From the NCBI RefSeq assembly GCF_002482975.1, contig NZ_DLHA01000055.1, positions 1-22,524 of the forward strand: DNA of 22,524 bases, given 5' to 3'. A model generated the notes under the pieces. It was not told where the DNA came from. It saw nothing but the letters and a program-made list of their open reading frames with translations, and made no database searches. The translations under genes and the position numbers were made by a program. Source of the stretch: Flavobacterium sp. UBA7680 (lineage in GTDB: Bacteria > Bacteroidota > Bacteroidia > Flavobacteriales > Flavobacteriaceae). This document shows, in pieces, positions 14,049 through 20,811 of this stretch (the stretch's first letter is position 1; each line of letters starts with the position of its first letter).

Positions 14049-14558
14049 TTATTTCTTAGATTCTTTATATAAAGGTACAGCAGAACATGCTTCGCCATAC
14101 ATAATACTGCGGGCAAAAGGCTGTAAATAAGTTGTTGCTAAAATGTAAGCACGCATAGGAACTGGTTTCTTTGAACATCCTTTTACAATTACAGGTTTAT
14201 TTTGGTACGCAGAATAATCAATCTTACTTAAGATTTCTTCGTATAAACTTGAATCCAGATCCTCAATGGTTCCGTTTACTACTTTTTTAACAAAAGGCGC
14301 CAAATGAACACTAACTAAAATTAATGCCCAAGCAGGAATTATAGCGTCTGTAGCGCAATGTACAGCGACATATTGATCTTGGTATTGTGACCAATCATGA
14401 TTTTTAAGGTGTTCTCTAAAGTCTTTTTCTTTCAATAAAAATCCTTCCAAAAGCCATTGCGAAATGTCAATCTGCACACGCATTCCTTTTGGATAATAAT
14501 CCTCTAAATCAAAAACTTCTAAAGCACTATTGGCAACTTTATTGATGATTTCTTCCAT
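14049..14558 (-). CDS. DUF2480 family protein
   Basis: This is a 169-residue soluble protein, MEEIINKVANSALEVFDLEDYYPKG onward, with conserved-looking stretches GMRVQIDISQWLLEGFLLKEKDFR, AVHCATDAIIPAWALILV and VIVKGCSKKPVPMRAYI. It matches the Bacteroidota-specific DUF2480 family, which has no known function. The start is set at ATG 14558, since the longer frame upstream reads into the inverted repeat at 14571-14634. It is the last gene of the minus-strand suf run (sufS, lipoprotein, sufE, sufT-like, DUF2480). The cysteines in AVHCAT and VKGCSKK could matter if it has an Fe-S-related role; that is speculation from context. Confidence 0.83.
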   Translation of the reverse strand: MEEIINKVANSALEVFDLEDYYPKGMRVQIDISQWLLEGFLLKEKDFREHLKNHDWSQYQDQYVAVHCATDAIIPAWALILVSVHLAPFVKKVVNGTIEDLDSSLYEEILSKIDYSAYQNKPVIVKGCSKKPVPMRAYILATTYLQPFARSIMYGEACSAVPLYKESKK

Positions 14559-14570
14559 TTGAAAAGTTAG

Positions 14571-14634
14571 TTTCAAGTTTGAGGTTTCAAGTTTCAAGTT
14601 GCGTAACCTGAAACTTGAAACTTTGAACCTGAAA
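14571..14634. repeat. Imperfect inverted repeat of TTTCAAGTT units
   Basis: Two 30-base arms (14571-14600 and 14605-14634) match at 25 of 30 positions around the loop GCGT. Each arm is itself built of repeated TTTCAAGTT-like units. It separates the sufT-like and DUF2480 genes and begins 12 bases before the DUF2480 ATG on the minus strand, so transcripts would carry a large hairpin there. It is a dispersed-repeat type distinct from the CCACGAATT family. Confidence 0.65.
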
Positions 14635-14640
14635 CAAATA

Positions 14641-14964
14641 TTAAAGCATTCCTAATTCTAATTTTGCTTCTTCGCTCATTAAATCTTTGCTCCAAGGCGG
14701 ATCAAAAGTAATCTCTACTTCAACATCTTTAATGTGTTCGATTGTTTTTACTTTTTCTTCTACTTCTCTTGGTAAGCTTTCTGCAACCGGGCAGTTTGGT
14801 GATGTTAATGTCATTAGGATTTTTACTTCGTAATCTGTATTAACCATTACGTCATAAATTAATCCTAACTCATAAATATCTACAGGGATCTCAGGATCGT
14901 AAATTCCTTTTAAAACTTTTACGATTGATTCTCCTAATTCATTTGTGTCTATTTCTTGTTCCAT
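14641..14964 (-). CDS. sufT: SufT-like DUF59 (MIP18 family) Fe-S assembly protein
   Basis: This 107-residue cytoplasmic protein consists of one DUF59 domain. It shows DPEIPVDIYELGLIYDV near the N-terminus, MTLTSPNCPVAESLP with the conserved cysteine in the middle, and FDPPWSKDLMSEEAKLELG at the end, all hallmark positions of the SufT / PaaD-like family. SufT-type proteins help mature Fe-S proteins. ATG 14964 is chosen because the open frame upstream offers only a GTG inside the repeat at 14984-15060. It lies between sufE and DUF2480 on the same strand, with repeat-filled gaps on both sides, so it is probably still part of the suf transcript. Confidence 0.9.
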   Translation of the reverse strand: MEQEIDTNELGESIVKVLKGIYDPEIPVDIYELGLIYDVMVNTDYEVKILMTLTSPNCPVAESLPREVEEKVKTIEHIKDVEVEITFDPPWSKDLMSEEAKLELGML

Positions 14965-14983
14965 TTTGTTATTTGTTTTTTCT

Positions 14984-15060
14984 GCCACGAATTACACAAA
15001 TTTCCCGAATTAAGTATTTGTGTAATTAAAAAATTCGTGCTAATTCGTGTAATTTGTGGC
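14984..15060. repeat. CCACGAATT-type inverted repeat
   Basis: A 77-base element has arms GCCACGAATTACACAAAT (14984-15001) and ATTCGTGTAATTTGTGGC (15043-15060) that match at 16 of 18 positions. Internal sub-arms also pair (ATTACACAAAT with ATTTGTGTAAT at about 15016-15026). It shares GCCACGAATT with the inner arms at 2761-2844. It lies between sufE and the sufT-like gene. Confidence 0.7.
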
Positions 15061-15069
15061 GAAAGAAAT

Positions 15070-15495
15070 TTAATTTTTGTTTTTCGCATCAAAAGCCAAA
15101 GCGTACATTTTGATGTTTTTTATCATCGAAACCAAACCGTTTGCACGTGTTGCTGATAGATGTTCTTTTAATCCAATTTCGTCTATAAATTCAGTGTCAG
15201 CATTTATAATGTCTGAAGCTTTTTGATTAGAGAAAGCGCGAATTAAAATTGCAATTATTCCTTTAGTCAAAATAGCGTCACTGTCTGCTGTGAAAACAAT
15301 TTTATCATCATTTTGCTCGCCTTGAAGCCAGACTTTTGACTGACAGCCTTTGATTAAATTCTCGTCGGTTTTGTATTCTTCTTGAATTAACGGAAGACTT
15401 TTTCCCAGTTCGATAATATATTCATAACGCTGCATCCAGTCGTCGAACATCGAAAATTCGTCTATTATTTCGTTTTGTATTTCTTTAATTGTCAT
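15070..15495 (-). CDS. sufE: Cysteine desulfuration protein SufE
   Basis: This 141-residue sulfur acceptor takes persulfide sulfur from SufS and passes it to the SufBCD scaffold. The active-site motif LIKGCQSKVW places the cysteine at residue 51, the same number as in E. coli SufE. The flanking stretches FDDWMQRYEYIIELGKSLP and KGIIAILIRAFSNQ are typical of the family. Length is normal. The start codon is 2 bases from the stop of the upstream lipoprotein gene, so translation is likely coupled. It belongs to the minus-strand run beginning with sufS. Confidence 0.95.
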   Translation of the reverse strand: MTIKEIQNEIIDEFSMFDDWMQRYEYIIELGKSLPLIQEEYKTDENLIKGCQSKVWLQGEQNDDKIVFTADSDAILTKGIIAILIRAFSNQKASDIINADTEFIDEIGLKEHLSATRANGLVSMIKNIKMYALAFDAKNKN

Positions 15496-15497
15496 AA

Positions 15498-15923
15498 TTA
15501 TTCTTTAGCAAAATCAACCAGTAAATTTACCAGTTTTTCAATTTCCTTTGGAGGAAAACCATTGTCGAAACCTGCAGTTTCGTATGTTTTTTGATCTTGA
15601 GTTATTTTTAAATTTCCAATCGCTGCACCGTCATAAAAACGTTTTTCAGTTGGTGCTTTTAATGCCGAAAGTTTGTTTAAATCTACTTTTGAAAATTCAG
15701 CAACAATTTTGTTCCATTTAGCATCGTCAATTTTACTTTCAATTGGTTGTTGATCTCTACCGTTTGTAACATAAACAGTCTGATTTTGAACTACAATTTT
15801 TTTAAAATATCCTCTTGACATTGCAGAATATTCAATTTGAGTTGTAGCCATGTTTGTCTTTTTTTGACTGCAGCAGCCGGTAGCAATAAAAAGCGTTAAA
15901 AGCAATAAAGATATTATTCTCAT
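15498..15923 (-). CDS. Small lipoprotein encoded between sufS and sufE, function unknown
   Basis: This 141-residue protein begins MRIISLLLLTLFIATGCC, a lipoprotein signal with lipobox ATGC and Cys17 as the lipidated residue. The mature part (about 120 residues) is a small alpha/beta domain: TTQIEYSAMSRGYFKKIVVQ, VYVTNGRDQQPI, KWNKIVAEFSKVDLNKLSALKAPT, then YETAGFDNGFPPKEIEKLVNLLVDF. I do not recognise a named family. It sits 13 bases after sufS and 2 bases before sufE, so it is transcribed with them even though it would be exported to an envelope membrane while Suf proteins are cytoplasmic. Confidence 0.85.
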   Translation of the reverse strand: MRIISLLLLTLFIATGCCSQKKTNMATTQIEYSAMSRGYFKKIVVQNQTVYVTNGRDQQPIESKIDDAKWNKIVAEFSKVDLNKLSALKAPTEKRFYDGAAIGNLKITQDQKTYETAGFDNGFPPKEIEKLVNLLVDFAKE

Positions 15924-15936
15924 AAAAAAATAGATG

Positions 15937-17151
15937 TTAGCTTAGCATTATTTGTGCCTTTTTAACGGCATCGACCATTTGGTCAATTTCTTCTTTGGTG
16001 TTATAAAATGAAAAAGAAGCTCGAATCGTTCCCGGAATACAGAAGAAATTCATAATTGGCTGTGCGCAATGATGTCCGGTTCTAACTGCAATTCCTAATT
16101 TGTCAATAATAGAACCAATATCATACGGATGAATTCCATCAATATTAAACGAGATTACAGAAGCTTTATTTTTTCCTGTTCCGTAGATTCTTAAACCTTC
16201 AATTTCAGATAAACGTTTTGTAGCGTAATCTAAAAGTTCAGTTTCATATTCGTGAATATTTTCAAAACCAACACTGTTTAAATAATCAATCGCTGTTCCT
16301 AAAACAATTCCGCCCGCAATATTTGGTGTTCCGGCTTCAAATTTATGTGGAAGATCTGCGTAAGTTGTTTTTTCGAAAGTAACCTCTTTAATCATTTCGC
16401 CACCACCTTGATAAGGAGGAAGTTTGTTTAGCCATTCTTCTTTTCCATAAAGAATTCCAGTTCCCGTTGGACCACACATTTTATGTCCCGAAAAAGCATA
16501 AAAATCACAATCTAATTCCTGAACATTTGGTTTTAAATGCGGAACAGCCTGTGCACCGTCAATTAAAACTGCGGCACCAACAGCATGGGCTTTATCAATG
16601 ATATATTTTATCGGATTAATAATTCCGAGTGCGTTTGAAATATGATTAACCGTAACGACTTTTGTTTTTTCTGAAAGCAGAGCATCAAAATCTTCAAGAA
16701 TTAATTCTCCGTTTTGATTAATCGGAATAACTTTTAATGTTGCTCCCGTTCTTTCACATAACATCTGCCACGGCACAATATTACTGTGATGCTCTAATGA
16801 AGAAACAAGTACTTCGTCACCTGGTTTTAAAATAGAAGCAAAACCATTTGTCACCAAGTTGATTCCGTGCGTAGTTCCCGAAGTAAAAAGTACTTCGTGA
16901 GCATGTTTTGCATTAATATGTTCTTTTACTTTGCCACGAGAAATTTCGTAAGCATCAGTAGCTAACTGGCTTAAAGTGTGAACGCCACGGTGAATATTGG
17001 CATTGATTTCCTGATAATATTTTACTTCGGCATCAATCACGATTTGTGGTTTTTGCGAAGTAGCTCCGTTGTCGAAATATACTAAAGGTTTTCCGTTTAC
17101 AGTTTGTGAAAGTATTGGAAAATCAGCTCTTATTTTTTGAATATCTAGCAT
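15937..17151 (-). CDS. sufS: Cysteine desulfurase SufS
   Basis: This 404-residue PLP enzyme removes sulfur from cysteine to give alanine and an enzyme persulfide, and feeds SufE. PLP-binding SGHKMCGPTGTG places the Schiff-base lysine at 224, and SSLEHHSNIVPWQ contains His121. VLIDGAQAVPH (195-205) contacts the cofactor, and RTGHHCAQP places the catalytic cysteine at 362. These closely parallel Lys226, His123 and Cys364 of E. coli SufS. The length is standard and all key residues are intact. It is the first gene of the minus-strand run sufS, lipoprotein, sufE, sufT-like, DUF2480. In this genome it is separated from sufD by four plus-strand genes and has its own -7 element at 17177-17184. Confidence 0.97.
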   Translation of the reverse strand: MLDIQKIRADFPILSQTVNGKPLVYFDNGATSQKPQIVIDAEVKYYQEINANIHRGVHTLSQLATDAYEISRGKVKEHINAKHAHEVLFTSGTTHGINLVTNGFASILKPGDEVLVSSLEHHSNIVPWQMLCERTGATLKVIPINQNGELILEDFDALLSEKTKVVTVNHISNALGIINPIKYIIDKAHAVGAAVLIDGAQAVPHLKPNVQELDCDFYAFSGHKMCGPTGTGILYGKEEWLNKLPPYQGGGEMIKEVTFEKTTYADLPHKFEAGTPNIAGGIVLGTAIDYLNSVGFENIHEYETELLDYATKRLSEIEGLRIYGTGKNKASVISFNIDGIHPYDIGSIIDKLGIAVRTGHHCAQPIMNFFCIPGTIRASFSFYNTKEEIDQMVDAVKKAQIMLS

Positions 17152-17176
17152 GTCTTATTTAGAAAAAATCTATTTA

Positions 17177-17184
17177 CAAAAGTA
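17177..17184 (-). promoter_or_regulatory. -7 element of the sufS operon
   Basis: On the minus strand TACTTTTG (17184-17177) matches TAnnTTTG exactly, 25 bases before the sufS ATG. No TTG is found at 17-23 bases upstream. A promoter is required here because the upstream genes are on the other strand. Confidence 0.5.
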
Positions 17185-17273
17185 CTAAAACTAAATTTGT
17201 TTATACAGGAATTCTATAATTTCCTTTTATGATGCTATTGTTACAAGCCGTAAATGCTGATTCCGTAAAAAAC

Positions 17274-17300
17274 GATTCGGTTTTCTGAATTATCCGAATC
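17274..17300. promoter_or_regulatory. Short inverted repeat in the sufS / serine hydrolase divergent region
   Basis: GATTCGG (17274-17280) and CCGAATC (17294-17300) are perfect 7-base arms with 13 bases between. They lie in the 220-base gap between the divergent sufS and serine hydrolase genes, about 72 bases before the hydrolase start. It could be an operator, but no regulator is linked. Apart from this and the sufS -7 element, nothing else was found in the gap. Confidence 0.25.
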
Positions 17301-17371
17301 AGATTTATAATTTGAGTTCTAAAATCGTGAACATAAATTATTTATATTGCAATAAAAATACTGACATCATC

Positions 17372-18721
17372 ATGAAAAAATTTCTTAAAGTACTTTTGCT
17401 TCTAGTGGTTCTCGCTTTTTTGTATTTCGGATTCACAACTTATCCCAAACTGGATTTAATTTCTGGTTTTTCGGCTAAGAGTGTCGCATCCGGACATTTT
17501 ATAGACAATCGTCCGTTAGATTTAATTCAAAAAACAGACAATGATATCGATATGATTGATCTGGCTAAAAATTCAATTGATGAAACCGAAAAATTTGCCA
17601 CTTCAACCGTTTATGGCTTAAAGGAAAGAAAAGCAATTTACCGTGAAGGTTTAGGTGCGATTTTGATTAATGATGATTTTGATGTTTCAAAACCATATTT
17701 GCTTCCAAAGAGAACAAAATTGGTAAACAATCTTCCGTTTCCTTATGGAAATAATGAGCCAAAAGATTCTGCTTTCGCAAATGTTGATTACACGAAATTA
17801 AAAAATGCAGTTGAAAATGCTTTTGATAAAAACGGCGGAAGAGCAAAACGTACACGCGCCGTTGTCGTTTTATACAAAGAAAAATTAATCGCCGAAAAAT
17901 ACGACACAGGTTTTGATAAAGACAGTAAAATTTTAGGATGGTCGATGACGAAAAGTATCACAAGCTCTGCTTTTGGAGTTTTAGCCAAACAAGGAAAAAT
18001 TGATATTTATAAGCCAGCACCAATTGAAGAGTGGAAAAATGACGATCGCAAAATTATTACAATAAATGATTTGCTTCACATGAATTCTGGTTTAGAATGG
18101 GAAGAAAATTACAGTACGATTTGTGATGCTACACAAATGCTTTTTCAGGCCGAAGATATGGGAAAAGTACAAATGGATAAACCTGCTCAATTTAAACCAA
18201 ATACGCATTGGAATTATTCTTCTGGAACAACCAATTTATTGTCCCGAATTTTAAGAAGCCAATTTAAAACACAGCAAGAATATCTTGATTTTTGGTATAG
18301 TGCCGTAATCGACAAAATCGGAATGAATTCGATGATCGTCGAGCAAGATATGTCGGGAACTTTTGTTGGTTCTTCTTACGGATGGGCAACGCCAAGAGAC
18401 TGGTCAAAATTTGGGTTGTTATATCTGCATAAAGGAAACTGGAATGGCGAACAAATTCTAGATGAAAGCTGGGTAAAATACACAGCAACTCCAACCAATA
18501 CTTCTGAAGGAAAATATGGAGCGCAATTTTGGTTAAATGCGGGAGGCAAATTTCCAGATGTTCCTCGCGATATGTTTTATTGCAGTGGATATCAAGGTCA
18601 AATGGTAGCAATTATTCCGTCTCTGGATATGGTAATTGTGAGAATGGGAGTGAGAGAAGGCGATAAAAGTTTTGATTTTAATGGGTTTTTGAAAGGGATA
18701 ATTGAGAGTGTAAAGAAATAA
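17372..18721 (+). CDS. Membrane-anchored serine hydrolase, beta-lactamase (class C / NylB-like) family
   Basis: This 449-residue protein has an uncleaved-looking signal anchor (MKKFLKVLLLLVVLAFLYFGF). After about 130 residues of family-specific N-terminal region the beta-lactamase/transpeptidase-like fold follows, with SMTK at 191-194 (the SxxK nucleophile motif), NDLLHMNSGLEW (232-243), NYSSG with Tyr282 in the second-motif position, and FYCSGYQGQ near the C-terminus in place of KTG. This pattern is like 6-aminohexanoate-dimer hydrolase and other serine esterases/amidases rather than true beta-lactamases. It should act on the outer side of the inner membrane; its substrate is unknown. I use ATG 17372, which starts the signal segment; an upstream in-frame GTG is unlikely. 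It lies divergent from sufS and 48 bases before the three-gene cassette. Confidence 0.88.
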   Translation: MKKFLKVLLLLVVLAFLYFGFTTYPKLDLISGFSAKSVASGHFIDNRPLDLIQKTDNDIDMIDLAKNSIDETEKFATSTVYGLKERKAIYREGLGAILINDDFDVSKPYLLPKRTKLVNNLPFPYGNNEPKDSAFANVDYTKLKNAVENAFDKNGGRAKRTRAVVVLYKEKLIAEKYDTGFDKDSKILGWSMTKSITSSAFGVLAKQGKIDIYKPAPIEEWKNDDRKIITINDLLHMNSGLEWEENYSTICDATQMLFQAEDMGKVQMDKPAQFKPNTHWNYSSGTTNLLSRILRSQFKTQQEYLDFWYSAVIDKIGMNSMIVEQDMSGTFVGSSYGWATPRDWSKFGLLYLHKGNWNGEQILDESWVKYTATPTNTSEGKYGAQFWLNAGGKFPDVPRDMFYCSGYQGQMVAIIPSLDMVIVRMGVREGDKSFDFNGFLKGIIESVKK

Positions 18722-18723
18722 AT

Positions 18724-18756
18724 TTGTAATACATTTCATTCTTTTTTATACCTTGC
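18724..18756 (+). promoter_or_regulatory. Weak promoter candidate for the kinase / PIN-GNAT / ASCH cassette
   Basis: TTG (18724-18726), 22 bases and TACCTTGC (18749-18756) resemble the Bacteroidota consensus but the -7 element lacks one T of TAnnTTTG. It lies in the 48-base gap between the serine hydrolase stop and the cassette start. Read-through from the hydrolase gene is the alternative. Confidence 0.3.
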
Positions 18757-18769
18757 TAAAAAAATATTA

Positions 18770-19291
18770 ATGGAATCGTTTAAAAATATATTTTTTATTG
18801 GTGGTATTCATGGAGTTGGGAAAGGAACTATTTGTAAAGAAATAGCATCTAAAAGTGATGTTATACACATAACTGCAAGTGAAGTTTTAAAATGGAGTGA
18901 AATCAGTCATTCTGATAATAAGTTAGTTGAAAATATTTCCTCTACACAAGAAAAATTAATTTTTGGATTAAATAATTTAATTGATAGGGATAAAAAGTAT
19001 TTGCTTGATGGACATTTTTGTTTATTGAATTCATTGAATGTTCCCTGTAAAATTGATGAAGAAACTTTTGATATTCTTAATCCAAGAGTGATTTCAATTA
19101 TTATAGATGATGTAGAAAAAATAACTAAAAGATTGGAAAATCGTGATAGTAAAAAATATGACATCAAAGTTTTGAACGAATTACAGAATATGGAAATTGA
19201 ATATGCAAAATATCTTTCGAAAAAGTATTCTGTTCCATATATCGAGATTATGGATAATAATTATGAACAGTTATTAAATATCACTAGTTAA
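18770..19291 (+). CDS. Small adenylate-kinase-like P-loop NTPase
   Basis: This 173-residue cytoplasmic protein has a strong P-loop, GGIHGVGKGT (11-20), of the nucleotide-kinase type. It also has VIHITASEVLKW (31-42) where a nucleoside kinase binds its substrate, YLLDGHF (77-83) as the Walker-B-like strand, and a basic segment DDVEKITKRLENRDSKKYD (113-131) with Arg121 and Arg125 in the LID-like position. It resembles archaeal-type adenylate kinases and small AAA_18-type ATP-binding proteins; the true substrate could be a nucleotide, an RNA end or a protein. Its stop overlaps the next ATG by one base (TAATG), so it is translationally coupled to the PIN-GNAT gene. The region is poorer in G+C than the neighbouring suf genes. 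Confidence 0.78.
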   Translation: MESFKNIFFIGGIHGVGKGTICKEIASKSDVIHITASEVLKWSEISHSDNKLVENISSTQEKLIFGLNNLIDRDKKYLLDGHFCLLNSLNVPCKIDEETFDILNPRVISIIIDDVEKITKRLENRDSKKYDIKVLNELQNMEIEYAKYLSKKYSVPYIEIMDNNYEQLLNITS

Positions 19292-20808
19292 TGAAAGTTT
19301 TGCTAGACACAAATATTATTATTCATAGAGAAGCAAATAAAATATACAAACCAGAAATTGGTCAACTTTTCAAGTGGATAGATAATCTTAAATATTCAAA
19401 ATACATTCATCCTTTGACTGTTGAAGAATTAGAAAGATATAAAGATCCAAAAGTTCTTGATACTATGAGTATCAAAATTGAGAGTTATAATTTACTTAAA
19501 CATCAAGCTCCTCTAGGTGAAGAGATATTAAAAATAAGTAGGAAAATTGACAATCAGGATAATGATATTAATGATACTCAAATATTAAATGAAGTTTTTG
19601 AAGGACGTGTTGATATATTGATTTCTGAAGATAAAAAGATTCATACTAAAGCAGGATTACTTGGTATTTCGGACAAAGTATTTAAAATTCAGAATTTTTT
19701 AGAGAAATGTATTTCAGAAAATCCTGAGCTGGTGAATTATAAAGTGTTAGCTGTTAAAAGAGCAGATTTTGCTGACGTTGACATTAAAAATGAGTTTTTT
19801 GATAGTTTTAGGAATGATTATGAAGAGTTTAATTCATGGTTTAGCAGTAAGTCTGAAGAACCTTGTTATGTTTGTTATAGTGATGGTAATTTAACAGCTT
19901 TTCTTTTTGTTAAAATCGAAAATGAAAAAGAAAATTATTCCAATATTCAACCAGTTTTTGAGCCGAAGAGAAGATTAAAAATTGGAACATTAAAAGTGAC
20001 GGGAAATGGTTATAAAATTGGAGAGAGATTTTTAAAAACGATATTTGACAATGCACATCAATTTAAAGTTAAGGAAATTTATGTTACTCTTTTTACAAAA
20101 AGACCAGAACAAGAACAGTTAGTTGAGATGTTAGAAGAATGGGGATTTGTTTATCACGGAATAAAAACCACAAAAAATGGAGAAGAAAAGGTTTATGTTA
20201 AGGCTTTTTGTAAAGAAAAACCAGTAAACATAGAAAATCCAAAATTAACTTTTCCATTTTTATCAAGAGAGACAGATAAATATATAATCAAAATTGAACC
20301 ACAATATCATACTGAGCTTTTTCCGGATAGTATAAATACTAGGGAAGACGTTAAGAAATATACAGAGAATGAGCCTCATAGAAATAGAATCAGTAAAGTA
20401 TACATTTCGCATTCTTTTGATCGGAATTTAAAACCTGGTGATTTACTGATTATCTATCGTATGGGTGAAACTATTCCAAAAAAATATTCGAGTACCATTA
20501 CCACTATTTGTATCGTTGAAAATGTGCAAAATAACTTTAATTCTTTTGACGATTTTTTTGGAGCTTGCAATAGGCGGACAATGATTTCAAAAGAAGATTT
20601 GCAAACACAATGGTGGAATAAATTTTCTAAAAATAGACCTTTTGTCATTAACTTTTTATATGCTCATTCCTTGCCTACACCAAAACCAACTTTAGATGAT
20701 TTGAATAAATTAGGCATTATCCCAGATATATTGAATATGCCTAGAGGATTTATTAAAATAACAAATGAGCAATTTATTGATTTGATTAAATTTGCATATA
20801 AACTATAA
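19291..20808 (+). CDS. Three-domain protein: PIN nuclease, GNAT acetyltransferase and PUA/EVE/ASCH-like domain
   Basis: This is a 505-residue soluble protein. Residues 1-140 read as a PIN ribonuclease domain: VLLDTNIII with Asp6, HPLTVEELERY with Glu46, DNDINDTQIL with Asp92 and Asp95, and ILISEDKKI with Asp114, so the acidic metal-binding set is intact. Residues about 150-310 read as a GNAT acetyltransferase: LKIGTLKVTGNGYKIGERFL (229-248, the acetyl-CoA-binding GxGxxG-like loop), EIYVTLF and LLEEWGF-type ending (WGFVYHG). Residues about 325-505 look PUA-related: LKPGDLLIIYRMGE (380-393), TTICIVENV and a C-terminal NMPRGFIKIT. By family PIN cuts RNA, GNAT transfers acetyl groups, and PUA/ASCH domains bind RNA or modified bases. 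It lies between the kinase-like gene (1-base overlap) and the ASCH gene (3-base gap). The domain calls are mine by eye; PIN is the surest. Confidence 0.8.
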   Translation: MKVLLDTNIIIHREANKIYKPEIGQLFKWIDNLKYSKYIHPLTVEELERYKDPKVLDTMSIKIESYNLLKHQAPLGEEILKISRKIDNQDNDINDTQILNEVFEGRVDILISEDKKIHTKAGLLGISDKVFKIQNFLEKCISENPELVNYKVLAVKRADFADVDIKNEFFDSFRNDYEEFNSWFSSKSEEPCYVCYSDGNLTAFLFVKIENEKENYSNIQPVFEPKRRLKIGTLKVTGNGYKIGERFLKTIFDNAHQFKVKEIYVTLFTKRPEQEQLVEMLEEWGFVYHGIKTTKNGEEKVYVKAFCKEKPVNIENPKLTFPFLSRETDKYIIKIEPQYHTELFPDSINTREDVKKYTENEPHRNRISKVYISHSFDRNLKPGDLLIIYRMGETIPKKYSSTITTICIVENVQNNFNSFDDFFGACNRRTMISKEDLQTQWWNKFSKNRPFVINFLYAHSLPTPKPTLDDLNKLGIIPDILNMPRGFIKITNEQFIDLIKFAYKL

Positions 20809-20811
20809 CAT

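Noticed and set aside
14559..14597. Earlier start for the DUF2480 protein
   Set aside because: The extra 13 codons derive largely from the TTTCAAGTT repeat; ATG 14558 starts the conserved part.
14965..14988. Earlier GTG start for the sufT-like gene
   Set aside because: It lies inside the CCACGAATT repeat; ATG 14964 gives the normal family length.
17229..17288. Tiny ORF of 19 codons (MMLLLQAVNADSVKNDSVF) between sufS and the serine hydrolase
   Set aside because: Too short, and no promoter, ribosome site or family resemblance supports it.
17312..17371. Longer N-terminus of the serine hydrolase from a GTG
   Set aside because: It would place 20 polar residues before the signal anchor; ATG 17372 starts it cleanly.
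17372..18721. True beta-lactamase (antibiotic resistance) function for the serine hydrolase
   Set aside because: SxxK is present but the KTG-type motif is replaced and the overall pattern is closer to NylB-like esterases/amidases.
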